A stretch of DNA of 5,520 nt from Verrucomicrobiales bacterium (GTDB taxonomy: Bacteria; Verrucomicrobiota; Verrucomicrobiia; Limisphaerales; Palsa-1400), in assembly GCA_028293405.1 (NCBI GenBank), contig JAQGOW010000554.1, forward strand, positions 1 to 5,520, given 5' to 3'. The position numbers and the translations under genes are program-made. The notes beneath the pieces are model-generated. The model was given only the letters and a program-made list of their open reading frames with translations, did no database searches and was not told where the DNA came from. Positions 1 through 5,520 of this stretch are shown here, piece by piece (position 1 is the stretch's first letter; each line of letters starts with the position of its first letter).

Positions 1-738
1 ACAGAAATTCTCGGCCAACTTAAAAAGGCTTATCAACTCGCGCTTGAAGCTAAAGCCACTGGCGCTCGCCTCAACAAAGCGTTTCAAAAAGCTTTCAACG
101 TCGCGAAGTTAGTCCGCACCGATACCAATATTCAACGCGGCAGTATTTCGGTTGGTTCTGTTGCGGTCGAGCTTGCCGAAAAGATTTTCAGCCGCCTCGA
201 CGAACGTCACGTCATGATCATCGGGGCGGGGGATACTGGCGAAAAAACCGCGCGGGCACTCCTGAGTCGCGGCGCCAAAAGCATCATTGTCTCGAATCGC
301 TCCTATGATCGTGCCGTCGCCCTTGCGAAGGAATTCGACGGCCGGGCCGTTCATTTTGACGATTGGGCGAGCGAATTTGCGAACGTCGACATCATCATCA
401 GCAGCACCGCCGCGCCGCATGCGATTTTAAATCGCGCCAAACTTGAGCCGCTGATGAAGCTGCGCAAAAATCGTTCGTTGCTCCTCATCGACATCGCCGT
501 GCCGCGCGACATTGATCCGGATGTGAACTTTTTGCAGGACGTGTATCTTTACAACATCGACGATCTCCAGACGATCGCGTCCGGTTATTTAAAACAACGC
601 CAGGAGGAAATTTCGCGATGCGAGGAAATTATCCGCGAAAAAGCAGCATCGCTCATTCCCAACACAATCCCGCAATCGACACAGCACCCTGGTCTCGGCA
701 TTCTTGCGCCGGTCCGTTTGCTAACGACCGACAACTGA
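1..738 (+). CDS. hemA: Glutamyl-tRNA reductase, 5'-truncated by window edge and unusually short at the C-terminus
   Basis: This enzyme reduces glutamyl-tRNA(Glu) with NADPH to glutamate-1-semialdehyde, the first committed step of C5-pathway tetrapyrrole synthesis, in the cytoplasm. Frame 1 is open from base 1, giving 245 residues; the catalytic N-terminal part with the active-site cysteine lies outside the window. Visible family marks are the end of the catalytic domain (residues 34-60, AKLVRTDTNI then SVGSVAVELAEKIF), the NADPH-domain glycine motif GAGDTG at residues 75-80, the NRS and ISSTAAPHAIL segments, IDIAVPRDIDP, and YNIDDLQ at about 185-189, where the spinal helix enters the dimerisation domain. 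The family normally continues for roughly 100 or more residues after DDLQ. Here only about 55 follow, and the last 25 or so (from PNTIPQ) do not resemble the family. hemC starts 9 bp later, so there is no room for the missing domain. The identity is secure; the short end is the oddity. Confidence 0.95.
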   Translation, partial: TEILGQLKKAYQLALEAKATGARLNKAFQKAFNVAKLVRTDTNIQRGSISVGSVAVELAEKIFSRLDERHVMIIGAGDTGEKTARALLSRGAKSIIVSNRSYDRAVALAKEFDGRAVHFDDWASEFANVDIIISSTAAPHAILNRAKLEPLMKLRKNRSLLLIDIAVPRDIDPDVNFLQDVYLYNIDDLQTIASGYLKQRQEEISRCEEIIREKAASLIPNTIPQSTQHPGLGILAPVRLLTTDN

Positions 739-745
739 CAACTGA
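723..745. repeat. Short tandem heptamer repeat (GACAACT) at the hemA/hemC junction
   Basis: Two exact copies of GACAACT lie at 730-736 and 737-743. They are followed by the first two bases of a third copy and preceded by a degenerate copy at 723-729 (4 of 7 bases match). The tract supplies the last codons and the TGA stop of hemA and ends two bases before the hemC ATG. Short heptamer tracts of this type are known as scattered repeats in some bacteria, notably cyanobacteria; whether this is a member of a genome-wide family cannot be told from one window. Confidence 0.55.
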
Positions 746-747
746 TC

Positions 748-1713
748 ATGCCGGAAAAACCAATCATCATCGCGACCCGTGGCAGTGCGCTTGCCCTCGC
801 GCAAGCCAACAAAGTTTTAGCCGATTGCCGCCAAAAATTTCCGGACCTCGCCTTCGAAATAAGAATCATCAAGACGACCGGCGACAAGCTGCAAACCGCT
901 TCGATGGCGCGCATTGATTCGAACTTGCCTCGTGGCCTGTTCACTAAAGAACTCGAGGTCGCGCTCCTGGAAGGCAGCGCCGATTTCGCGGTGCACAGCC
1001 TAAAAGATTTGCCGACCGAGTTGCCACCGGGCCTGATCCTCGGCGCAGTCGGCGGCCAACGTGCTGACGTCCGTGACGTTCTCATCTATCGCGATGGTCG
1101 TCGCGGTTTCAAACCCGGCATGGCGCTGAAAGATTTTCCTGCCGGTGCAGTCGTTGCGACGAGTAGCACTCGGCGTAAAGCCCAGTTGCTTGCGCTCAAG
1201 CCCAATCTTAAGGTGATCGAAATCCGCGGCAACGTTGCCACGCGTCTTCAAAAACTCGCTGACAACCCTGATATCGACGCGACTGTCTTGGCCGCTGCCG
1301 GCCTTGGTCGGTTGCATTTCACCATCACACCCGACGGACGCCTCATCGGCAACGAAGTCCCGGACGGCACACTCGCCGCGCTCTTTGACGCAGCCGAAAT
1401 GCTCCCGTGCGTAGGGCAGGGCGCGATTGGTTTGGAAACGCGCGAAGGCGACACGCGTATCGCGAAAGTCGTGGAAGGGTTAAACCATCGCGACACCTTC
1501 CAATGCATCACCGCCGAACGCGCGCTGCTACGCGGCATGGGTGGCGGTTGCCAAACCCCAATCGGCGCGTATGCCGAAGTGGTGGACGGAAAAACGATTT
1601 ACGTTCGGGCTGTCAGCTTCATGGAAGCCACGGTGAAACGTGCCGAAGGCAGACGTTCGATTTCCGAAGCCGCTGCGCTAGGTGAAGAACTCGCTGCGAA
1701 GTTGAAGTGCTAG
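748..1713 (+). CDS. hemC: Porphobilinogen deaminase (hydroxymethylbilane synthase)
   Basis: This cytoplasmic enzyme joins four porphobilinogen molecules into hydroxymethylbilane, building the chain on a covalently bound dipyrromethane cofactor. The 321-residue product carries the full set of family motifs: ATRGSALALAQA at residues 9-20, IKTTGDK near 41, GLFTKELE near 63, HSLKDLP with the catalytic aspartate at D87, ATSSTRRKAQL near 136, EIRGNVATRL near 158, AAAGLGRL near 182 and LPCVGQGAIGLE near 219. The cofactor-attachment cysteine is C268 in GMGGGCQTPIGAYAE. Compared with E. coli HemC (313 residues, cofactor cysteine near 242), the first two domains are about 25 residues longer, mainly in a loop around 95-130, and the C-terminal domain is shorter. 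The ATG at 748 is supported because the ATRGS motif begins eight residues in, as usual. No clear Shine-Dalgarno sequence precedes it; the 9-bp gap after hemA suggests translation linked to hemA. hemD and hemB are not in the window. Confidence 0.97.
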   Translation: MPEKPIIIATRGSALALAQANKVLADCRQKFPDLAFEIRIIKTTGDKLQTASMARIDSNLPRGLFTKELEVALLEGSADFAVHSLKDLPTELPPGLILGAVGGQRADVRDVLIYRDGRRGFKPGMALKDFPAGAVVATSSTRRKAQLLALKPNLKVIEIRGNVATRLQKLADNPDIDATVLAAAGLGRLHFTITPDGRLIGNEVPDGTLAALFDAAEMLPCVGQGAIGLETREGDTRIAKVVEGLNHRDTFQCITAERALLRGMGGGCQTPIGAYAEVVDGKTIYVRAVSFMEATVKRAEGRRSISEAAALGEELAAKLKC

Positions 1714-1740
1714 TTGAGCGCACGTGTGGATGTGCTTTGG

Positions 1741-1766
1741 TCGGACAAGTCTAACTTGAATGCCGA
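1741..1766. terminator. Candidate bidirectional hairpin between convergent hemC and the ABC transporter operon
   Basis: In the 55-bp gap between two converging genes, TCGG (1741-1744) pairs with CCGA (1763-1766), and inside it CAAGT (1746-1750) pairs with ACTTG (1754-1758) around a 3-base loop. The result is a bulged stem of nine pairs. There is no run of T on either side, so it is not a classic intrinsic terminator. Position between convergent genes is the main reason to list it. A second, weaker 4-bp stem (GCAC/GTGC, 1720-1735) lies next to it. Confidence 0.35.
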
Positions 1767-1768
1767 TG

Positions 1769-2521
1769 CTACTTCCGCGAACTCCGCATGACGAAATCTC
1801 TCGTCCTCTGAAACTCCGGATCATCAAAAATCTTTTCGGGCGGACCGGACTCTGCCACGCGTCCTCCGTCGAAAAACAAAATCTCATTGGCCATCTCACG
1901 TGCGAACTGCATCTCGTGCGTCACCACGATCATTGTCATTCCTTCGTCGCACAAATCGCGCATCACCTTCAAGACTTCGTCGCGCAACTCGGGGTCGAGC
2001 GCACTCGTCGGCTCGTCAAAAAGCATCACCTGCGGCTGCATTGCCAACGCGCGCGCGATCGCTACGCGCTGCTGTTGCCCGCCGGATAGTTGCGCCGGAT
2101 ACGCCTCGGCCTTGTGCTCCAGTCCGACCTTCCGCAACAACACCCGCGCGCGTCCCTCGGCTTCCTCTTGCGATTCGCCTTTCACCACCATCGGTGCTTC
2201 CGTGATGTTGCGCAGCACGGTTAAATGCGGGAACAAATTGAACTGTTGAAACACCATGCCTGCGCGCAATCGCAATTGTCGTTGCTGCTCGCGCTCTACT
2301 GAATTTTGCGGCACTCGCCCGCCTTGAATGGTCACGCCATCGATCGTGATTTTTCCGGAGTCGGCGATCTCGAGCTGATTCAAACAGCGCAGAAACGTGC
2401 TCTTCCCACAGCCACTCGGTCCGATCAACACGACTGCTTCGCCGCGTTGCTGTTCGTGATCCACCCCGTGCAAAACGCGATTTGCGTTATACGATTTAAC
2501 CAGTTGTTCAACGACGATCAT
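1769..2521 (-). CDS. Polar amino-acid ABC transporter ATP-binding protein (GlnQ/HisP type)
   Basis: This is the ATPase subunit that powers an amino-acid importer at the inner face of the cytoplasmic membrane. The 250-residue length is typical of the family. In order: Walker A GPSGCGKST at residues 34-42, Q-loop Q92 in VFQQFNLFPHLTV, ABC signature LSGGQ at 145-149, Walker B VMLFDE at 165-170, D-loop SALD at 173-176 and the switch histidine H202 in VVTHEM. The NLFPHLTVL stretch and the FDDPEFQRTRDF C-terminus are typical of the polar amino-acid uptake group (GlnQ, HisP, ArtP). The ATG at 2521 is preceded by AAGGA, 8 bases upstream, which overlaps the stop codon of the upstream binding protein-permease gene. 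The two genes are 11 bp apart and so form an operon with likely coupled translation. The exact amino acid carried cannot be read from this subunit, so I give no gene symbol. Confidence 0.96.
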   Translation of the reverse strand: MIVVEQLVKSYNANRVLHGVDHEQQRGEAVVLIGPSGCGKSTFLRCLNQLEIADSGKITIDGVTIQGGRVPQNSVEREQQRQLRLRAGMVFQQFNLFPHLTVLRNITEAPMVVKGESQEEAEGRARVLLRKVGLEHKAEAYPAQLSGGQQQRVAIARALAMQPQVMLFDEPTSALDPELRDEVLKVMRDLCDEGMTMIVVTHEMQFAREMANEILFFDGGRVAESGPPEKIFDDPEFQRTRDFVMRSSRK

Positions 2522-2532
2522 ATTTCGATTCC

Positions 2533-4083
2533 TTACCGGCGTGCGTACGCCAATCTCTTCTCCAAATAGGTTGCAAAAATGGATGCTGGATAACTCAACG
2601 CAAAATAAATGGCCGCAGTCATCAACCCGAGCCCGATGTAATCGTAGGTGGACATCGCCAGCATACCGTAAACTTTCGTCAACTCGACCATCGTGATGAC
2701 TGATACGATGGACGAATCTTTGAACATCGCGATGAAATCATTTGTAACCGGTGGGATGACCATGCGCATGGCTTGCGGCAAAATGATATGGCGCACGTAT
2801 TGGCGGCGAGTCATGCCGAGCGCCTGCGCCGCTTCGGTTTGTCCGTGCGGAATTGCCTGGATACCCGCGCGATAATTCTCCGCTTCATTCGCAGCGTAAT
2901 TCAAACCAAGGCCGAGGATAGCCGCGACATACGCATTCAAGCGAATTCCAATCTGCGGCAGGCCGTAGTAAATCAGGAACAACTGAATCAATAATGGCGT
3001 TCCGCGCATCACCTCCACGTAAGCTCTGGCAAACCAGCGTAGGGGCGCGACTCCATACAATCGCATCAACACGATCATCAACCCGACGACGACCGCCAAA
3101 GCCATCGCCAAAACCGAAATTTCAATCGTCACGACCGCGCCTTTTAAGAGCAGCGGCAAATACTTCGGCCACTCCCGAATCGTAGAAATATTTTTAGGAG
3201 TGCGGACGTCCACGTCCGCAGCGACATTCGTCGAACCCAACAAGCCTCGAACTGCTGCAGGCGGTTGAAAGTTCTTCAGCGCCACCTGTCGCGCGTTCCA
3301 AACGCCATACTTCCGGTAAATCTTTTCGTAAGTCCCATCATTCGCCAACGCATGCAGCGCCGTGTTAACTGCAGCGAGCAGATTCGTGTCAGACTTACGG
3401 ACGCCAACTGCGTAATACCCCGGCGCGAACGACTCCCCGGCGTACCTGACCTCGGGATCCGGCTTCGCGTAGAACAGTGCTGTCGGCGCATCCATCACCG
3501 CGGCTTCAATCCGGCCGACCTTCAAATCCCGCAAGGTCTCGACATTGCCCGGATACGCTCGCAGATCGATGCCGCCGGCTCTGTCGAGCAACTTCCACGA
3601 AACGGATCCTGACAACACGCCGACGATGTGCCCCTTCAACTTCTCCAACGAGTCCAACCCAAGTGCATCCTTGCGAACGACGATCTGCTGCGCATACACG
3701 AAGTAAGGAATCGACATCGCGATGTGCTGTTGATTTTCGGGCGTGAGTTCAAGGCCGTTGAGGATGATGTCAAAGCCACCGCGGTCCAGCGCGGGCATGA
3801 GTTGGTCCCACTGGTTTTGCACGAATTTCGCTTTCAACCCGAGCTTCGTCGCCAACGCGTCCGCCAACTCCACCTCGAATCCGACGATCTCATCCGGCTT
3901 ATCCGGATTCGGATACGAATACGGTGCGCCGCCTTCCGCATCGCCGCCCCACGCGAGCGTGCCGGACGATTTTATCCGGGCGAAAGTATCTTCGGAAAAC
4001 GCGGGGAAGGGTCCGGCTGCGACCAGAAGACCAACAATCAAACTGCAAAAAAACACGCGCGACAAACGCCATGCGTCACTCAC
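2533..4083 (-). CDS. Amino-acid ABC transporter, substrate-binding protein fused to permease
   Basis: One 516-residue chain combines the periplasmic binding domain and the membrane permease of an amino-acid importer that works with the ATPase downstream. I place the start at the in-frame GTG at 4083, which gives SDAWRLSR followed by a hydrophobic signal segment (about residues 9-26) ending near PAFSED. The only upstream in-frame ATG (4221) would add 46 non-family residues, so it is less likely. No Shine-Dalgarno is obvious at either start. Residues about 30-265 are a family-3 solute-binding domain (GFEVELADALATKLG, ILNGLELTP, VGVLSGSVSW, MDAPTALF with the conserved ligand aspartate D198). A linker of about 265-305 follows. 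The permease then has about five membrane segments (roughly 315-340, 362-379, 382-400, 456-470, 480-504), with the ATPase-docking EAA loop near 404-444 (EAAQALG at 417-423, then ILPQAM). Oddities: N117 replaces the usual carboxylate-binding arginine, and a palindrome is embedded in the linker coding sequence. Confidence 0.93.
   Translation of the reverse strand: MSDAWRLSRVFFCSLIVGLLVAAGPFPAFSEDTFARIKSSGTLAWGGDAEGGAPYSYPNPDKPDEIVGFEVELADALATKLGLKAKFVQNQWDQLMPALDRGGFDIILNGLELTPENQQHIAMSIPYFVYAQQIVVRKDALGLDSLEKLKGHIVGVLSGSVSWKLLDRAGGIDLRAYPGNVETLRDLKVGRIEAAVMDAPTALFYAKPDPEVRYAGESFAPGYYAVGVRKSDTNLLAAVNTALHALANDGTYEKIYRKYGVWNARQVALKNFQPPAAVRGLLGSTNVAADVDVRTPKNISTIREWPKYLPLLLKGAVVTIEISVLAMALAVVVGLMIVLMRLYGVAPLRWFARAYVEVMRGTPLLIQLFLIYYGLPQIGIRLNAYVAAILGLGLNYAANEAENYRAGIQAIPHGQTEAAQALGMTRRQYVRHIILPQAMRMVIPPVTNDFIAMFKDSSIVSVITMVELTKVYGMLAMSTYDYIGLGLMTAAIYFALSYPASIFATYLEKRLAYARR
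3201..3220. repeat. Perfect palindromic element inside the transporter linker
   Basis: TGCGGACGT (3201-3209) and ACGTCCGCA (3212-3220) are exact reverse complements separated by two bases, forming a 9-bp GC-rich stem. On the minus strand it is read in frame as part of AADVDVRT (about residues 288-295 of the fused transporter), within the unconserved linker between binding domain and permease. The flanks on both sides (about 3190-3250) also code for linker that I cannot match to the family, so the inserted unit may be longer than the stem. From memory, similar GGACGTCC-centred repeats recur in soil Verrucomicrobia; copy number cannot be checked here. Confidence 0.6.
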
Positions 4084-4110
4084 GGGTGCGACAATAGCAC
4101 GTCTGTGCAG

Positions 4111-4131
4111 AATGCAAGTGTTGTTTGCATT
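4111..4131. promoter_or_regulatory. Inverted repeat upstream of the transporter operon, candidate operator/promoter
   Basis: AATGCAA (4111-4117) and TTGCATT (4125-4131) are a perfect 7-bp inverted repeat with a 7-base spacer, the geometry of a site for a dimeric regulator. It sits 28-48 bp upstream of the proposed GTG start. Read on the minus strand, its left arm supplies a -35-like TTGCAT (4117-4112), followed after 15 bp by a -10-like TATTGT (4096-4091), so a bound protein would block the promoter. The promoter match is weak and the spacing short. The rest of the 246-bp divergent region (4084-4329) holds a weaker GTTCA-N7-TGAAC dyad at 4161-4177 and no recognisable gene. Confidence 0.35.
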
Positions 4132-4329
4132 TTGGTGAAAAATATTTCTGGGATGGAAAAGTTCAACGCTGATGAACACCCCGTCTGCGCAGAAACAGGT
4201 CGAATTGTTCTTTGAAATCATGGATTTCCCTCATGGTCGAAAAAACAAATTGGAGGAGGGTTTGCACAACGACAACGAGAGGTGTGCGAGCGGCACAGCT
4301 GGACCTCGTAATCACTGGAGAACAATTAT

Positions 4330-4878
4330 ATGAAAAGCACATTTGACGAAGCAGGCGGGGCAGGAGTGGCAGAACCAACCCGGAAAATGCGTGAGGAAAT
4401 TGTGGATTGGCTAAAGGACGCCTATGCGATGGAGCGTGGACTGGAAGCGGCGTTACTGAAGCAATCCAAAGAGGAAAGCCTTTCGGCGCATGTCCGCGAA
4501 CGCGCATCGATTCACTTGGAAGAAACCAAGCGGCACGCGGAGGAAGTTCGGTCGTGCCTGCAGCAATTGGGAACCGACACATCAGCATTGAAGACGGGGA
4601 TGGGCGCCATTGGTCAATCTGCCAAAGGCATGATGACGATGTTTGCCAACGACCAGCAGATAAAGGATCTGTTGGACGGTTACATGATGGAAAATTTCGA
4701 GATAGCTTCATATACGGCACTTGAAGCAGCGGCTGACCGCGCCGGATTCGCGCAGGTGGCCGAACTGTGTCGTCGGATTATTCCTGATGAAGAACGAATG
4801 GCGCAGGCGATTATCGAGGCTATTCCGCAGGAAGTTGAGAGCCACCTGTTCGAAAAAGCGCGTGAGTCCGCTGATTAA
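4330..4878 (+). CDS. Ferritin-like DUF892 (YciE/YciF family) protein
   Basis: This is a 182-residue, probably cytoplasmic, four-helix-bundle protein of the ferritin-like DUF892 family, whose members are linked to stress responses but whose reaction is not firmly established. About 20 non-conserved residues lead into WLKDAYAMERGLEAAL (helix 1, E35), HLEETKRHAEEV (helix 2, 62-73), a middle stretch containing TDTSALK and a variable loop, ENFEIASYTAL (helix 3, 121-131) and DEERMAQAI (helix 4, 153-161). E35, E65, E124 and E154 or E155 are the likely di-metal carboxylates. Two positions differ from the YciF pattern as I remember it: H69 where Gln is usual (HLEETxxQ), and N122 where His is usual (EHYEIASY). 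The ATG at 4330 has GGAG at 4317-4320, nine bases upstream, so the start is well supported. It is divergent from the transporter and upstream of the synthetase gene, with 114 bp between. A single-gene unit is likely; no partner is evident. Confidence 0.88.
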   Translation: MKSTFDEAGGAGVAEPTRKMREEIVDWLKDAYAMERGLEAALLKQSKEESLSAHVRERASIHLEETKRHAEEVRSCLQQLGTDTSALKTGMGAIGQSAKGMMTMFANDQQIKDLLDGYMMENFEIASYTALEAAADRAGFAQVAELCRRIIPDEERMAQAIIEAIPQEVESHLFEKARESAD

Positions 4879-4886
4879 GTGAGTGT

Positions 4887-4924
4887 TATCGCGCGTGTAA
4901 ATTAGCGCAGACATGCACGCGATA
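4887..4924 (+). terminator. Candidate hairpin downstream of the DUF892 gene
   Basis: TATCGCG (4887-4893) pairs exactly with CGCGATA (4918-4924). After one mismatch a further four pairs (two of them G-U) extend the stem around a loop of about 14 bases. It begins 8 bp after the DUF892 stop codon. It lacks a T-run, so if it ends transcription it is not by the classic intrinsic route; it could also be part of the leader of the next gene. Confidence 0.3.
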
Positions 4925-4973
4925 TTGGGGGTAAACGCTGCCGCCTAATCACTGCCTCACCCCGATTCTACGG

Positions 4974-5008
4974 GCTTCACGCAATCTCTAGGATGGATTG
5001 CGTGAAGC
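4974..5008 (+). promoter_or_regulatory. Perfect 13-bp hairpin enclosing the start codon of the synthetase gene
   Basis: GCTTCACGCAATC (4974-4986) and GATTGCGTGAAGC (4996-5008) are exact reverse complements with a 9-base loop TCTAGGATG (4987-4995). The loop contains the proposed ATG (4993-4995), and the right arm encodes residues 2-5 and the first base of codon 6. An alternative reading uses AGGA in the loop (4990-4993) as Shine-Dalgarno for a GTG at 5002 inside the stem, eight bases away. In either case the hairpin occupies the ribosome-entry site, so it could limit translation. As DNA it could equally be a protein-binding dyad. The symmetry is certain; its function is inferred. Confidence 0.6.
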
Positions 5009-5520
5009 AGTATTGTGAGTGGACTTCCATACAACGGGCGCTCGAAGCGCAGGTGGCAGCGAATCCCGAAGGTGTCGCTGTCACTTATAATGGCGAGGGC
5101 CTTACATACGCTGAGCTGAACGGGCGCGCGAACCAACTCGCTCATTACCTACAAAGCGCCGGGATCAAACCTGGAACGCACGTCGCGCTTTTTCTCGACC
5201 GCTCGCTGGAAATGGTCGTGGCCATTGTCGCGGTTCTTAAAGCAGGCGGCGCTTACGTGCCAATTGATTTGGCGTATCCGCAGCAACGCCAAGCGTTCAT
5301 GCTCGAGGACGCCGAGGCGCCGGTGGTGTTGACGCAAAGTGCTTTAGCCAAGTCGTTGCCTGAAACTGCGGCTCGAGTCATTTGTCTTGATCTCGAGCAG
5401 GACGCAATTGCGACTGAATCGACCGCGAATGTTGAAGCAAGGACGTCTGGCGAGGACATCGCCTATATCATTTACACGTCAGGATCCACGGGAAAGCCGA
5501 AGGGTGTTCGCGTCTGCCAT
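4993..5520 (+). CDS. Adenylation domain of a non-ribosomal peptide synthetase-type protein, 3' end outside window
   Basis: The frame is open from the ATG at 4993 to the window end, 176 residues without a stop. Adenylation domains activate an amino or aryl acid as acyl-AMP and load it on a carrier-protein thiol. Visible core motifs are A1 (LTYAELNGRANQLA, residues 37-50), A2 (LKAGGAYVPID, 82-92) and the A3 phosphate-binding loop (YIIYTSGSTGKPKGV, 158-172), with IQRALEAQVAANPEGVAV as the usual lead-in. The substrate-coding residues, any carrier domain and any thioesterase lie beyond the window, so the substrate and whether this is a multi-module synthetase or a stand-alone enzyme are unknown. 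No condensation domain precedes it, so it would be a loading module or a free adenylating enzyme. No ATG lies upstream in frame (stop at 4903-4905). The GTG at 5002 is a possible alternative start. The start region lies in a strong hairpin. The gene follows the ferritin-like gene on the same strand but after 114 bp, so it is probably its own transcription unit. Confidence 0.92.
   Translation, partial: MDCVKQYCEWTSIQRALEAQVAANPEGVAVTYNGEGLTYAELNGRANQLAHYLQSAGIKPGTHVALFLDRSLEMVVAIVAVLKAGGAYVPIDLAYPQQRQAFMLEDAEAPVVLTQSALAKSLPETAARVICLDLEQDAIATESTANVEARTSGEDIAYIIYTSGSTGKPKGVRVCH

Noticed and set aside
618..917. A 99-codon frame with a strong AGGAGG sequence 10 bases before its ATG, overlapping the ends of hemA and the start of hemC.
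   Set aside because: The AGGAGG is explained by hemA codons for Gln-Glu-Glu, the translation looks like random out-of-frame sequence, and it overlaps 170 bp of a certain hemC.
4161..4177. GTTCA-N7-TGAAC dyad as a possible LexA-type site before the DUF892 gene.
   Set aside because: The spacing does not fit the LexA boxes I know (such as GAAC-N4-GTTC), and a 5-bp dyad is expected by chance in a region this size.
4084..4221. Extension of the fused transporter to the ATG at 4221 (46 extra residues).
   Set aside because: The added residues do not look like a signal peptide or known domain, and they would place the signal segment far from the N-terminus. The GTG at 4083 gives a normal signal-peptide layout, and the extension would cover the inverted repeat and candidate promoter.
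4220..4333. A 37-codon frame whose TGA overlaps the ATG of the DUF892 gene (ATGA), suggesting a coupled leader peptide.
   Set aside because: There is no ribosome binding site before its ATG, the peptide has no recognisable features, and the DUF892 gene has its own good GGAG site. Chance is the simpler explanation.
4163..4720. A 185-codon minus-strand frame opposite the DUF892 gene.
   Set aside because: It lies antisense to a confidently identified gene, and its product has no family-like motifs. It is a coding shadow.

Overview
The window looks like a chromosomal piece from a free-living bacterium with mid-to-high GC. My best guess is a soil-type verrucomicrobial lineage related to the Chthoniobacterales. 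That guess rests on gene style, on a fused amino-acid transporter, and on a palindromic repeat of a kind I associate with those genomes from memory. It is an inference, and no rRNA or other marker gene is present to settle it.

Layout, left to right. Positions 1-738 (+) hold the 3' part of hemA (glutamyl-tRNA reductase), and 748-1713 (+) hold a complete hemC (porphobilinogen deaminase). Together they form a tetrapyrrole-synthesis operon segment. hemA ends early, without room for the usual C-terminal dimerisation domain, and its last codons run into a small GACAACT heptamer repeat. A 55-bp gap with a small hairpin separates hemC from a convergent minus-strand operon. That operon is a polar amino-acid ABC importer: a substrate-binding protein fused to a permease (2533-4083, first gene) followed 11 bp later by its ATPase (1769-2521). 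Its linker carries an in-frame perfect palindrome that looks like an inserted repeat. Its binding domain lacks the arginine that normally holds the amino-acid carboxylate.

Positions 4084-4329 are a divergent intergenic region with an inverted repeat (4111-4131) just upstream of the importer. On the plus strand, 4330-4878 encodes a ferritin-like four-helix protein of the DUF892/YciE-YciF family. It is followed by a 114-bp intergenic region rich in dyad symmetry. At 4993 a gene starts that runs off the window: the N-terminal part of an adenylation domain of the non-ribosomal peptide synthetase type. Its start codon sits in the loop of a perfect 13-bp hairpin.

How the parts relate: the left half is core metabolism (haem) and nutrient uptake (amino acids). 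The right edge opens an accessory, probably secondary-metabolic, locus. The ferritin-like gene lies between the two and has no visible functional link to either. The most unusual points are the start-codon hairpin of the synthetase gene, the palindrome inside the transporter linker, the shortened HemA and the substituted ligand-binding residue. No CRISPR array, tRNA, rRNA or insertion sequence is visible.
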